NCBI GenBank assembly: GCA_023150415.1
Contig: JAKLKY010000007.1
Span: forward strand, 1 to 54,625
Length of the DNA stretch: 54,625 nt
Reading direction: 5' to 3'
Source: Alphaproteobacteria bacterium
Lineage (GTDB): Bacteria; Pseudomonadota; Alphaproteobacteria; Micavibrionales; Micavibrionaceae
The notes beneath the pieces are model-generated. The model saw only the letters and a list, made by a program, of their open reading frames with translations. It did not search any database and was not told where the DNA came from. Each line of letters begins with the position of its first letter. The stretch's first letter is position 1. A program made the translations under genes and the position numbers. Below are positions 1 through 9,223 of the stretch, one piece after another.

Positions 1-3000
1 ATCTATAAGATTGAAGATGTTCTAAGAACCGGAAAGTTGCAGCTTGATCTTTACAAGCCCGATTCTTGCGGTCCGCGTCAACTGCGACTGAAGATTTACA
101 GCCCCGATACGCCGATCAATCTGTCTGATGTATTGCCAATACTAGAGAATATGGGCCTGCGCGTGGTCTCCGAGCTACCCTTTGAAGTTAGTCCTCAGGG
201 CCTTGAGCAGCCGCGCACCGTCTGGATTCATGATTTCCTGGCGCAAGCACCCGAGACGGATCAGCCATTGGATCTCGCCTTGGTTAAAGAAAATTTCGAG
301 CAATCATTTACAGACATTTGGTACGGCCATATAGATGCAGACGGGCTGAACAAACTGGTTGTGAATGCTGGATTAACAGGGCGTCAGGTTACGATTTTGC
401 GCACCTATGTGCGCTATATGCGCCAGATTGGCTATCCCTACAGCCGTCCCTACATTCAAACCGCTTTGACCACCAATCCGAAAATCGCGTATGCGCTTGC
501 GATGATGTTTAAGGCGCAGTTTGATCCCAAGGCGCAGAAGAACGCTGATGCGCGCGTTTCCGAATATGCCAAGGTTATTGAACAGGCGCTGGAAAAAGTG
601 GAATCCCTTGATCAGGATCGTATTCTGCGCAGTCTGAAGGCGCTGATGGATGCCACACTGCGCACCAATTATTTTCTGCGCGATGAACAAGGCCAGCCAA
701 AGCCTTTCATCTCGATAAAACTTGATAGCCGGCAATTGCTTGACCTGCCCGAGCCACGACCCTACCGCGAGATTTTTGTCTATTCCCCGCGCGTCGAGGC
801 CGTTCACCTGCGCGGCGACAAGATCGCACGGGGCGGGATTCGTTGGTCGGACCGGCATGAGGATTTTCGCACCGAAGTCCTGGGTTTGATGAAAGCGCAG
901 ATGGTGAAAAACGCGCTCATTGTGCCGATGGGCGCCAAGGGCGGCTTTGTGGTCAAGGCCAAATTCAAGGATCGCGCCAAGTTTCAAGCAGAAGGAATTG
1001 AATGTTACCGCACGATGGTGCGTGGGATGCTCGATATCACCGATAATCTTAAGGGTTCGAAAGTAATTCCGCCCAAGGATGTCGTGCGTCGGGATGGGGA
1101 TGATCCGTATCTCGTAGTGGCGGCAGATAAGGGAACAGCAACTTTCTCCGACATCGCTAATGCCATTTCGAAGGAATACGATTTCTGGCTGGGCGATGCT
1201 TTCGCCTCTGGCGGATCAGCAGGCTATGACCACAAGAAAATGGGTATCACCGCACGTGGCGCCTGGGAATCGGTCAAGATGCATTTCCGCGCGCTCAACC
1301 ACGACACACAGAAAAGGCCTTTTGACGTTGTGGGTGTCGGCGATATGGGTGGTGACGTGTTCGGCAACGGCATGTTGCAATCCGACCAGATCCGCCTGGT
1401 GGGGGCATTCAACCATGTGCATATTTTTTGCGACCCCAACCCCGATCCAAAATCAAGCTTTGCCGAGCGCAAGCGCCTGTTTGAAAAAGTGCAGGGCTGG
1501 GATCATTATGATCTCAAGAAACTCTCCGCAGGCGGGCAGATCTATTCTCGGTCGGAAAAATTGCTCACCTTGACGCCTGAAATTCAGGCGCGTTTCGATA
1601 TCACCAAAAGCAAAGTCACGCCTCTGGAGTTGATGCAAGCCATTTTGAAGGCACGAACGGATCTGATTTTCTTTGGTGGAATTGGCACCTATATTAAATC
1701 CAGCTTTGAAACGCATAATGATGTCGGCGATAAAGCAAACGATGCGATCCGTATCGATGGCCGCGACGTCCGCGCCAAAGTGATTGGTGAAGGGGCCAAC
1801 CTCGGCGTGACCCAGCGCGGACGCGTTGAATTCTCTGATCAGGGCGGGCGCATCAACACGGACTTTCTGGATAATTCCGGGGGCGTGGACACGTCCGATC
1901 ATGAGGTCAATATTAAAATTCTCTTCAGCGATATTATGCGCAGTGGGAAAAACACTTTGGATATCAAGGCGCGTAATCAAATGTTATCGCAGATGCGCGA
2001 AGAGGTGGGCTCGCACATCATTCGTGACAATTATCAGCAATCCCAGGCGATCAGTCTTGCTGAATTTTCTGGCCGCGAGACTTTAGCGTTGCAGGAGGAG
2101 TTCATCGCTGATCTGGAGCGCGATTACGGTCTTAATCGTGTTCTGGAAGGTCTGCCCGACACGGAAACGGTGCAGCAGCGTCTGCGTAACGGCAAAGGCC
2201 TGACCCGGCCAGAGCTGTGCGTATTGCACGCGCATGCGAAAATTCTTTTCACGCAGGAATTACTCGCCAGCGATGTGCCGGATTCTCCGGAAATGCAATC
2301 GTGGCTGCGCGACTATTTCCCTCTGCCTTTGCAAAAGAAATTTCCTGACGCTATTGCCCAGCATCGACTACGCCGCGAAATCATTGCAACATCGATTGCA
2401 AATTCCATGGTCAATCGCATGGGCGCGACCTTCATCAAGGCCACAAGCAAAAAGACCGGGGCAAGCGTTGCGGCTATCACGCGCGCCTATGTCATTGTGC
2501 GGGATGTGTTTAACCTGCGCAAACTCTGGGACGATATCGAAGCGCTGGATAACAAGGTGCCCGCGGAAGTGCAGCTTAAAGCCATGCGCGCCATCGCGCA
2601 GCTGGCGGAGCGCGAGATCCTCTGGTTCCTGACACGTCTCGGCCACACGCCCGATCTGACCCAGGATACGAAGGATTACAGCCAGGGATTAGAGGTTCTG
2701 CTGAAGAATCTGGACAAGCTCGTTGGCGAGGAGCAGCGCATGACCATCGCACAGCGTCAGAGCGCCGCCGTGGAAAATGGCTTGCCGCTTGCGCTTGCGC
2801 GCCACCTCGCGCTGGTGCCGGTGCTCTCCTCCGCCTGCGATATCATCCGCATCGCGCTTGAGAGCAAGACGGATCTTGCCCTGACGGCTAAGATCTATTT
2901 CTCGCTTGGCCAGCGTTTTCATCTTGATTGGCTGCGCCAGCAGGCACGGTTTATTACCAGCGAGGATCCGTGGCATCGCGACGCGGCTGCCGCGCTGATC

Positions 3001-3222
3001 GACCAGTTCTATTCTTCACAAGCCGGCCTGACGATACGGGTCATGAAGGAACTCAGCGCCTTCAAAAAGGCACAGGACCCGCTTGCGCAATGGATCAATA
3101 AAAACCCGGATCTTTTTGCGCAAGTAACGCCGCTGATCGAACGTCTGCGTGGCATTGGCACGGTCGATCTGGCCATGCTCGTCATTGCGGAGCAGCGTTT
3201 GCGCGGGCTAGCGGGACTATAA
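1..3222 (+). CDS. gdhB: NAD-specific glutamate dehydrogenase, large type (3' part)
   Basis: Oxidatively deaminates glutamate to 2-oxoglutarate with NAD+, in the cytoplasm. The frame is open from base 1, so the start lies outside the window and about 1073 residues are visible; the large bacterial family runs to about 1,600. The catalytic region is recognisable by RGGIRWSDR near residue 276 and PMGAKGGFVVK near 309-319, the substrate-binding lysine region. The dinucleotide-binding part follows (VVGVGDMGGDVFGNGM, about 432-447), then the long helical C-terminal part typical of this family. It ends with TAA at 3220-3222. No terminator is visible; the next gene has its own promoter starting 7 bases later. 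The family assignment is firm; the symbol follows common use for the large enzyme. Confidence 0.93.
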   Translation: MYKIEDVLRTGKLQLDLYKPDSCGPRQLRLKIYSPDTPINLSDVLPILENMGLRVVSELPFEVSPQGLEQPRTVWIHDFLAQAPETDQPLDLALVKENFEQSFTDIWYGHIDADGLNKLVVNAGLTGRQVTILRTYVRYMRQIGYPYSRPYIQTALTTNPKIAYALAMMFKAQFDPKAQKNADARVSEYAKVIEQALEKVESLDQDRILRSLKALMDATLRTNYFLRDEQGQPKPFISIKLDSRQLLDLPEPRPYREIFVYSPRVEAVHLRGDKIARGGIRWSDRHEDFRTEVLGLMKAQMVKNALIVPMGAKGGFVVKAKFKDRAKFQAEGIECYRTMVRGMLDITDNLKGSKVIPPKDVVRRDGDDPYLVVAADKGTATFSDIANAISKEYDFWLGDAFASGGSAGYDHKKMGITARGAWESVKMHFRALNHDTQKRPFDVVGVGDMGGDVFGNGMLQSDQIRLVGAFNHVHIFCDPNPDPKSSFAERKRLFEKVQGWDHYDLKKLSAGGQIYSRSEKLLTLTPEIQARFDITKSKVTPLELMQAILKARTDLIFFGGIGTYIKSSFETHNDVGDKANDAIRIDGRDVRAKVIGEGANLGVTQRGRVEFSDQGGRINTDFLDNSGGVDTSDHEVNIKILFSDIMRSGKNTLDIKARNQMLSQMREEVGSHIIRDNYQQSQAISLAEFSGRETLALQEEFIADLERDYGLNRVLEGLPDTETVQQRLRNGKGLTRPELCVLHAHAKILFTQELLASDVPDSPEMQSWLRDYFPLPLQKKFPDAIAQHRLRREIIATSIANSMVNRMGATFIKATSKKTGASVAAITRAYVIVRDVFNLRKLWDDIEALDNKVPAEVQLKAMRAIAQLAEREILWFLTRLGHTPDLTQDTKDYSQGLEVLLKNLDKLVGEEQRMTIAQRQSAAVENGLPLALARHLALVPVLSSACDIIRIALESKTDLALTAKIYFSLGQRFHLDWLRQQARFITSEDPWHRDAAAALIDQFYSSQAGLTIRVMKELSAFKKAQDPLAQWINKNPDLFAQVTPLIERLRGIGTVDLAMLVIAEQRLRGLAGL

Positions 3223-3229
3223 ATATTAA

Positions 3230-3258
3230 TTGACATAATTTATAATTCTCCTTATAAT
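3230..3258 (+). promoter_or_regulatory. Consensus sigma-70 type promoter
   Basis: TTGACA at 3230-3235 and TATAAT at 3253-3258 are both perfect matches, with a 17-base spacer. Transcription would begin near 3265, giving a leader of about 20 bases before the GTG at 3285. A GGGGGAG ribosome site lies at 3271-3277. This is the best promoter match seen in the window. Confidence 0.8.
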
Positions 3259-3284
3259 ATTAATGTTACTGGGGGAGAATTGCC

Positions 3285-3800
3285 GTGTCGTTTAAAAAAG
3301 AAACACTTTTAAAAAACCTTCGCAGATCTTTTCGGGAAGCGGATACGCATACGAAAGCAGCGCTTGTGACTGCGGACGCGATCGGACAAGAGATCGGGGA
3401 TGCCCATATTGTTATATTGGAGCGCTCCAGCTGCGGTGATCTAGCACTCGTTTTGCAGGCCTTGCCCAAGAGCGAAGAAGCCCCGAGCCAATTTGATACT
3501 GACGATATTGTTAATTATGCCGATTCCTGCTTTGGTGTCGATGAGATCAAGCGAAGCCAGATTCTAAAAAAAATTACACACCTGAGGGATAAAGAGTATA
3601 TTTCCAGTAATATTGGCGGTACAGTGGAAGATCCGCGCTCTGACTTAATTGCCATCGTTTTTAGAAAACAGGCCTTTAAAGAAGAAGATCGTCTTATTTT
3701 AAAAACAATAATGGGCGCGCTTCATCATCGGTGGGAGCGTTTGAATTGGAATGATCGCTTTATTCAGGACGGTCAGGACGGTCCGGGATATAATTTCTAA
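3285..3800 (+). CDS. Hypothetical protein, 171 aa
   Basis: I do not recognise this family. It is a soluble, charged protein of 171 residues with no signal peptide, membrane segment or metal motif. The GTG start at 3285 is chosen because GGGGGAG sits 7 bases upstream and the consensus promoter at 3230-3258 leads straight into it. The composition is AT-richer than the glutamate dehydrogenase gene before it. It is a monocistronic unit that converges on ubiA, whose stop is 15 bases beyond its own. The alternating pattern around residues 25-130 could fit a GAF- or roadblock-like sensory fold, but that is only an impression. The strong promoter suggests constitutive, fairly high expression. Confidence 0.75.
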   Translation: MSFKKETLLKNLRRSFREADTHTKAALVTADAIGQEIGDAHIVILERSSCGDLALVLQALPKSEEAPSQFDTDDIVNYADSCFGVDEIKRSQILKKITHLRDKEYISSNIGGTVEDPRSDLIAIVFRKQAFKEEDRLILKTIMGALHHRWERLNWNDRFIQDGQDGPGYNF

Positions 3801-3815
3801 CCCGTTGTAATATTT

Positions 3816-4754
3816 CTAAATCAGAAGCATAACCAGAATCACTAACCCCCACTCCCGGTTCAATTTGAAAAGGCGAAGGCTGTCGGCGTCGTCGGTGGGG
3901 TTCCAGCGGTGTAAGTGCCAAAAAATATGACTAGCCAGTCCAAGCCACAACACAATTTGTATTAAACCGAGTTCAGTTGAGGTTCCGCTTTGTAAAATTG
4001 CGGCGGCCAAAATCAATGTCAGGAAGAAACTATAAAATAAAATAATCGTCGGCTTGGCGTAAGAGCCCAATCGTAAGGCGCTGGATTTGATGCCAACCAG
4101 CGCGTCATCCTCGCGGTCCTGATGCGCATAAATCGTATCGTAGCCGAGTGTCCAGAAAATCCCCGCAGCATATAAGATGGACGCGGGCAGAGGCAGCGTG
4201 GCCGTAATAGCGCTCCAGCCCATCAGCGCGCCAAAATTAAAAACCAGCCCCAGCACCAGCTGCGGCCAATGGGTGAATCGCTTGGCCAAGGGATAAAGCG
4301 CGATCAAGGGCAGGCTGATCAGGCCCAAAATGATCGTCAGCGTGTTGAACTGCAGGAGAATCACAAGACCGATCATCAGCAGAAATCCCAGAAAAATCAC
4401 AGCCTGTCGCAGTGTGAGGATGCCTGCGGCAAGGGGGCGGTATTGCGTGCGTGTGACGCGGCGATCCAGATCGCGATCCCATAAATCATTCACCACGCAA
4501 CCAGCCGCGCGCATGACAATCGCGCCGATTCCGAATAACGCGAAGCAGAGCCAGGCCCGGCTATCCATCCCTTGAAAGCCGCCGCTAGCTAGCGCAATCG
4601 CCCACCAACCGGGGAGTAACAAAAGCCAGATGCCGATTGGTCTATCCAGTCGTGCCAGCAGAATAAAGGCTTGCCAGCGCTGTGGCAGCCGTGAAATCAA
4701 GCCGGAGATATTGATATCGGTGTGCATGTGCTGCAAGATGGTTTCCATGACCAT
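3816..4754 (-). CDS. ubiA: 4-hydroxybenzoate polyprenyltransferase
   Basis: Integral-membrane enzyme that prenylates 4-hydroxybenzoate in ubiquinone synthesis. The 312-residue protein has eight or so hydrophobic segments and both Asp-rich motifs of the UbiA family: NDLWDRDLDRR at about residues 88-98 and DREDD near 211, which bind Mg-diphosphate. DRPIGIWLLLLPGWW near 37-51 is also typical. Length is usual for the family. The first ATG (4754) would overlap the start of the divergent rsmE gene; the ATG at residue 10 (4727) would avoid this, so the exact start is open. The gene converges on the orphan ending at 3800. Confidence 0.93.
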   Translation of the reverse strand: MVMETILQHMHTDINISGLISRLPQRWQAFILLARLDRPIGIWLLLLPGWWAIALASGGFQGMDSRAWLCFALFGIGAIVMRAAGCVVNDLWDRDLDRRVTRTQYRPLAAGILTLRQAVIFLGFLLMIGLVILLQFNTLTIILGLISLPLIALYPLAKRFTHWPQLVLGLVFNFGALMGWSAITATLPLPASILYAAGIFWTLGYDTIYAHQDREDDALVGIKSSALRLGSYAKPTIILFYSFFLTLILAAAILQSGTSTELGLIQIVLWLGLASHIFWHLHRWNPTDDADSLRLFKLNREWGLVILVMLLI

Positions 4755-5466
4755 AACCCTGCCCCGTCTTTATGTCGATGCGGATTTGATCGCGGGCCGC
4801 GACGTGGGCCTGAGCCCTGCGCAGGCGCATTATCTGCGGAATGTCATGCGCCGCCAGCGGGGTGATGGGGTGCGCGTCTTTAATGGCAGAAACGGTGAGT
4901 TCTTAGCGACATTATCGGTTTTGGAAAAGAATGTCGCAACGGCGCGTATTGAAAAACAGATCAAACAACAGCCCACTGCGCCTCATGCGATCACATTGTT
5001 ATTCGCGCCTTTAAAGAAAGATCGCACGGATTTTCTGGTGGAAAAGGCGGTCGAGTTGGGCGTGGCCGCATTACAGCCTATTTTGACGCATCGGACGACG
5101 ACGCGTCGCTTGAATGCCGAGCGTATGATGGCCCAGATCATTGAGGCGAGCGAGCAGTGCGAGCGTATGGCCGTCCCTGAGGCGTATCCCCTTCAGGATC
5201 TTACACAGGCGCTGGCGGATTGGCCGCGCGATGTGCCCCTGTTGTGGTGCTGCGAGCGCGATGATGTGCCGCGCACGCCGCTGATGGTTGCGGAAATTCC
5301 CGAGCGTTTTGGTTTTCTTATTGGTCCTGAAGGCGGATTCGATGAGGAAGAGGCGCGACTCATCCTGAGTTTGCCGTTTGTTCAGCCCATCAGTCTGGGG
5401 TTGCATATTCTGCGCGCGGAAACGGCTGCACTTACCTGCCTTTCCCATGTGATGTTGCGCTCATAA
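4747..5466 (+). CDS. rsmE: 16S rRNA (uracil-1498-N3)-methyltransferase
   Basis: Methylates N3 of U1498 of 16S rRNA using S-adenosylmethionine, through a SPOUT (trefoil-knot) fold. I start it at ATG 4747, giving 239 residues, the usual length; the frame is open further upstream but that part reads as antisense of ubiA. Family signs are LTHRTTTRR near residues 114-122, the SAM-binding loop IGPEGGFDEEEA near 192-203, and LGLHILRAETAAL near the end. Its start codon overlaps that of divergent ubiA, so its promoter must lie inside ubiA. A strong hairpin terminator follows at 5471-5501. Confidence 0.92.
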   Translation: MTITLPRLYVDADLIAGRDVGLSPAQAHYLRNVMRRQRGDGVRVFNGRNGEFLATLSVLEKNVATARIEKQIKQQPTAPHAITLLFAPLKKDRTDFLVEKAVELGVAALQPILTHRTTTRRLNAERMMAQIIEASEQCERMAVPEAYPLQDLTQALADWPRDVPLLWCCERDDVPRTPLMVAEIPERFGFLIGPEGGFDEEEARLILSLPFVQPISLGLHILRAETAALTCLSHVMLRS

Positions 5467-5470
5467 AAAC

Positions 5471-5501
5471 AGAGCGCGGACCATAGGTCCGCGCTCTTTT
5501 T
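5471..5501. terminator. Bidirectional intrinsic terminator
   Basis: A perfect 12-base stem, AGAGCGCGGACC at 5471-5482 with GGTCCGCGCTCT at 5486-5497, has a 3-base loop and is followed by a T run to 5501. An A run at 5465-5469 gives the same signal on the other strand. It lies between the converging ends of rsmE and the peptidoglycan-binding gene and can serve both. Confidence 0.9.
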
Positions 5502-5524
5502 CCAGGGGAGGAAACCAGAGAGTT

Positions 5525-6181
5525 TTAGTAGCCGCTATTATCCTGCCAGCGGCGATTGTTCATATCGACATTCAACGCGTTCAATGTGCGCGATCCTATG
5601 GCATTCGTGCTTTCATTGATGTTGTTGTCGTTTTGAAACCGACGTAAAGCAGAAGCCGTATTCGGGCCCCACACACCGTCGATTTCTACATCATAACCTT
5701 GATCGCGAAGTCCTTCTTGGATATCGCGGACCTGCGCATTGTTTAATTGCGCGCTACGGCTACGCATAGAGCCGGAGTGATAATTGCTCATGGAGCCATT
5801 ATCTGTTCGTGACCGGTACGATGAGCTTGATCTTTGATCACTTCGCTCACTTTCGTTCATATCATTATAGGAACGGTCATTATCACGATTGTTCATACTG
5901 TCGTTATTGTACATGTTGCGCGAGGTGCGTGCTCTTTCACGCTCAGGATCGTTGGGATAACGACGGTAATCATTGCGATCGCGCCGCTCATTGTTACGGT
6001 CTGTGCTGTAGCTGCTGCGGTCCAGCGTTGTATTGTTTTCATCATCGCTGCCGCCAATCGCGCGGCTCGTGCCAGGCATGGAATCGTTGTAACTGTTGCG
6101 TGAATTATTATCGGCAATCGCGCCTGCAGCAATGAGCGTCAGGGCTGTAGAAAACATCAATATTTTTAAAGCATTGGGCAT
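5525..6181 (-). CDS. Exported peptidoglycan-binding domain protein
   Basis: 218 residues beginning at ATG 6181, which has AAGGAGAG about 7 bases upstream; an in-frame upstream ATG at 6223 lacks this. The N-terminus is a signal peptide (hydrophobic ILMFSTALTLIAAGAIA), so the product is periplasmic or outer-membrane linked. Residues about 25-145 are low complexity, very rich in Asn, Ser, Arg, Asp and Tyr. The last 65 or so residues match the PF01471 peptidoglycan-binding fold: an AQVRDIQEGLRDQGYD helix, DGVWGPNTASALRRFQ, and a final RTLNAL helix. There is no catalytic domain, so it is likely a wall-binding structural or adaptor protein. The kinase gene upstream ends 86 bases away on the same strand. 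Confidence 0.85.
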   Translation of the reverse strand: MPNALKILMFSTALTLIAAGAIADNNSRNSYNDSMPGTSRAIGGSDDENNTTLDRSSYSTDRNNERRDRNDYRRYPNDPERERARTSRNMYNNDSMNNRDNDRSYNDMNESERSDQRSSSSYRSRTDNGSMSNYHSGSMRSRSAQLNNAQVRDIQEGLRDQGYDVEIDGVWGPNTASALRRFQNDNNINESTNAIGSRTLNALNVDMNNRRWQDNSGY

Positions 6182-6267
6182 AGCTCTCTCCTTTTTGTTG
6201 TAATCAATTCGTATCATCAACAAATCGGTGAAAGGAAAAGTTCCTGTTTTATCGAGGTGCGTTCTGC

Positions 6268-8628
6268 TTAAGCGGCTGCGACAATTTTGTTGTAAAGGTT
6301 TTTGGGATCAAACGGCTTCGCGAGGTAATCATTCATCCCGGATTTCAAGCAGGATTCACGGTCCTTTTGCGAAGCATGGGCTGTAAGACCCACAATGCGC
6401 ACCGGGCGTCGCTTATGGCTGCGCTCGTATTCACGAATTGTGTTTGTGATCTGGAATCCATCCATTCCCGGCATCTGCACATCCATCAGAATAACGTCAT
6501 AATCTTTCGTCATATATTTTTGCAACGCTTGCGGGCCGTTTTCTGCGACATCATATTCAAAACCAAATTGTTCCAGAAATGTACCGGTTACGATGATATT
6601 GGGATGATAGTCCTCGACCAGCAGAATATAATGCGGTGTTTGAGTAACCGCCGGGCTTTGCCCAGACGTCGAGACTGGCAACGTATTTTTTCGACGATAG
6701 CCCGTCAAGGGCAAATATACAGTGAATGTGGTTCCCTGATTAATTGTGCTTTGAACCTGAATTGTGCCGCCCAGGATATCGACGAGACCCTTGGTAATGG
6801 CGAGACCGAGGCCAGTACCGCCGTATCGTCTGGTGATAGTAGCATCGGCTTGCGTAAATTTTTCAAAAATGCTGCCCAGTTTTTCGGCCGGAATGCCAAT
6901 GCCCGTATCGCTAACCCGGATCATAAGGTTTTGGACTGCGTTGGGAACGCCCGTGCCGACGGGTTGAATCTCCAGAGTAATTTGTCCTTTTTCCGTGAAC
7001 TTCACAGCATTACTGCAGAGATTGAGCAAAATCTGTCGGATGCGTGTAGGATCGCCAATAAATTCAAGGTTCTCGATATCCCCTATTTGCGTTGTTAGGC
7101 TGAGCCCCTTTTCCTTGGCTTTTACGGATAGAAGAAGGATAATATCTTCAACCAGCTGGTGCAAATCAAAGGGGATTTTTTCGAGCTGAAAGTTCTGATC
7201 TTCTATTTTTGAAAAATCAAGCAGGTCGTTAATCAAGGCGAGTAAAGATTGCGCGCTTACTTCCAAGGTTTTAATAAATTCGCTTTGCTTGCTGGTGAGG
7301 GGCTGCGAATTGCCAAGGATCTCGGTTAATCCCACAACAACATTCATCGGCGTGCGGATCTCGTGGCTGATATTGGTCAGGAATTCGGTTTTGGCGACAT
7401 TCGCAGCTTGGGCGTTGTCACGTTCAATCTGGAGCTGGCGGGCGTTATCTTGGAATACTTCCAGGACTTGCGCCAATTTGGCAATTTCATCTCCTTTTTC
7501 CGACTGTTCCGATGTGCCTTCCTTACCTTTTGTTTCGAGATAAAGCGCATTGATCATAGAATTGACAGGGCGGATCACGCGGATTGTGATGATCCACCAG
7601 GTGTAAAAGCTTAAAAGAAAGGAGCAAGTGAGTAGAAAAAAACTCCATAAAATGGCGCGTTCAGCATTGCTTTTAATGATATCAATGTGGGTCTTGTTGA
7701 TTTTTAAAACAGCATCCGTCATCTCATTGAGCGTTTCAATGACCTGTTCTGCCATGTCGAGCCATAAGGAGGCGGATATGGGGTATTGCGGATTGGCTTT
7801 AACTTGCGGCTCAAAAAGGGTTTTGATCTGATCAAAGGTCATGAAATAGTGTGTTTGTGCTTCCTCGATCAAGGGGAGCAGCGATTCATTCCACGTTCCT
7901 AAATATGTTGTGCGGTGAATGATATCCAAACCGTAGTGGGTTTGTGCGCGCCATGTTATGAGTTTTTCAATTTCGCTTGCATCCGGATAGCGGTTTTGTG
8001 CAATCACCTGGCCCAGCAAAGCATATTCACGCCCGATAAAATCACTGACCTCCCACACCATATAAGTAAAGCGCAGCTGGCGTCCCAGATCTGGGTTGTA
8101 CGGCAGTATGGTGCGGGAATACTCATTGATAAAATTATTGATGCTCTGGATATAGTTTGTCGTTGCTGCAAAATACGCCTCCACATCGAAAAGAGGAGAG
8201 CCGATTTGATTTGTGCGAAGCGCGATATCAACGCGCTGGCGGAATATTTCATAGCTCCGTTGCTGCTTTTGAACATCTGCAAGTGCTGTCGCATGGGCAA
8301 AGTACTTTTGGCCCTTAAGAAGATCCACCGCTTGCTGTAGTTGATCATTCGCTGCGCGACGGTTATCCAGCATACTCTTTTTCAATCTTTCTTTTATAGG
8401 CTCAGAAGCATAAAACACAGAAAGCGTGTTTGCGCGTTCGAGGGAAAGGTTTTTCTTCACCTTATACAAGGCTGTCAAAACACTATTAGCCAAGTGAATT
8501 TCCTGGGCATTTCGATAATTGTTCAAGGATTGATAGACAGTAATGGCCAGAGGTGTTGCAATTAATAAATTGAGCACTGTTATAATGACAAGGAGAATAG
8601 TGCGGATTGATAAATGCGATATGAACAT
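6268..8628 (-). CDS. Hybrid sensor histidine kinase with receiver domain
   Basis: Membrane sensor kinase of 786 residues. I use ATG 8628, preceded by GAGGG, rather than the in-frame TTG at 8643. Order: a transmembrane helix near residues 10-33; a helical extracytoplasmic sensor region of about 290 residues; a second membrane segment near 325-350; a HAMP-like linker; a HisKA domain with phospho-acceptor His in NISHEIRTPMN (residue 422); an ATPase domain with N box (NLCSNAVKFTE), DTGIGIP and GGTGLGLAI; and a C-terminal receiver with phospho-acceptor Asp in ILMDVQMPGMDG (residue 716). There is no HPt domain, so phosphate must pass to a separate one, for example the partial kinase at the window's end. 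It is the last gene of an operon with the YfiR-like and TonB-receptor genes. Confidence 0.93.
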   Translation of the reverse strand: MFISHLSIRTILLVIITVLNLLIATPLAITVYQSLNNYRNAQEIHLANSVLTALYKVKKNLSLERANTLSVFYASEPIKERLKKSMLDNRRAANDQLQQAVDLLKGQKYFAHATALADVQKQQRSYEIFRQRVDIALRTNQIGSPLFDVEAYFAATTNYIQSINNFINEYSRTILPYNPDLGRQLRFTYMVWEVSDFIGREYALLGQVIAQNRYPDASEIEKLITWRAQTHYGLDIIHRTTYLGTWNESLLPLIEEAQTHYFMTFDQIKTLFEPQVKANPQYPISASLWLDMAEQVIETLNEMTDAVLKINKTHIDIIKSNAERAILWSFFLLTCSFLLSFYTWWIITIRVIRPVNSMINALYLETKGKEGTSEQSEKGDEIAKLAQVLEVFQDNARQLQIERDNAQAANVAKTEFLTNISHEIRTPMNVVVGLTEILGNSQPLTSKQSEFIKTLEVSAQSLLALINDLLDFSKIEDQNFQLEKIPFDLHQLVEDIILLLSVKAKEKGLSLTTQIGDIENLEFIGDPTRIRQILLNLCSNAVKFTEKGQITLEIQPVGTGVPNAVQNLMIRVSDTGIGIPAEKLGSIFEKFTQADATITRRYGGTGLGLAITKGLVDILGGTIQVQSTINQGTTFTVYLPLTGYRRKNTLPVSTSGQSPAVTQTPHYILLVEDYHPNIIVTGTFLEQFGFEYDVAENGPQALQKYMTKDYDVILMDVQMPGMDGFQITNTIREYERSHKRRPVRIVGLTAHASQKDRESCLKSGMNDYLAKPFDPKNLYNKIVAAA

Positions 8629-8635
8629 CGGACCC

Positions 8636-9223
8636 TCAATCAACCACTTCTACAAGCTTTAAAAGCCGGTCTTGCAGATTCAAACCCGCTTCTTGCACAA
8701 GCCCCACATTGACCCGTACATGAATACGCTGATCGCTTTGTTTCAAAAATTCAACCATACCGCCTTTGCGGCTAAATCCACGAATGTCACTCATGGTGAT
8801 GATGGGGTACCCATAAATATTATTGAGGATAGAATTTATATTCTCTTCCTGGTTTCGATGAATGAATACAACAGAACAATTGCGAATTTTTGGGTTTTCA
8901 ATATCCCGAATGGTATAAAGCGCGATCACCCTTTGCTGCGCTGTTCGTCCTATGAGAGGGGTCAGAGCGCTGCCAAAGGAATCTCCGCCAATCAAGCAAA
9001 TATTCATTTTGTCGTGGGTGGGATCAGGCCACTGCGTGTATTTCAAAAAATTGTAAAGCAATCCCGATTTAATTTTTTGCTCTTGCAGACGCACAGTCTC
9101 GATCTCGCTGGCGCCAAAAACAATATCAGCTTTAAGAGTAAGGCAGGCGCCGATGCATGCAGCCAGCAATGCGGCCACCAATCGAAATGATTTGACGCAT
9201 GGGCGATGGTTTAGAATTCCCAT
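8636..9223 (-). CDS. YfiR/DUF4154 family periplasmic protein
   Basis: 195 residues with a signal-like hydrophobic stretch near residues 14-32, then the YfiR/DUF4154 pattern: KIKSGLLYNFLKYTQWP, an ICLIGGDSFGSAL strand, GRTAQQRV, NCSVVFIHRNQEENI, ITMSDIRGFSRKGGMVEF and a VNVGLVQEAGLNLQDRLL ending. YfiR in Pseudomonas is a periplasmic repressor of a membrane diguanylate cyclase. In this family a frequent setting is between a TonB receptor and a hybrid kinase, as here. The start ATG (9223) overlaps the receptor gene's end by 13 bases and the kinase ATG is 7 bases after the stop, so translation is probably coupled. It likely senses something in the periplasm and signals to the kinase; that is inference. 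Confidence 0.88.
   Translation of the reverse strand: MGILNHRPCVKSFRLVAALLAACIGACLTLKADIVFGASEIETVRLQEQKIKSGLLYNFLKYTQWPDPTHDKMNICLIGGDSFGSALTPLIGRTAQQRVIALYTIRDIENPKIRNCSVVFIHRNQEENINSILNNIYGYPIITMSDIRGFSRKGGMVEFLKQSDQRIHVRVNVGLVQEAGLNLQDRLLKLVEVVD

Noticed and set aside
373-987. Long minus-strand frame inside glutamate dehydrogenase
   Set aside because: Antisense to conserved catalytic sequence; typical shadow of a GC-rich gene.
5809-6135. Cys-rich plus-strand frames antisense to the peptidoglycan-binding gene
   Set aside because: The Cys and His content comes from the reversed Asn/Arg/Ser repeats of the real gene; no start signal.
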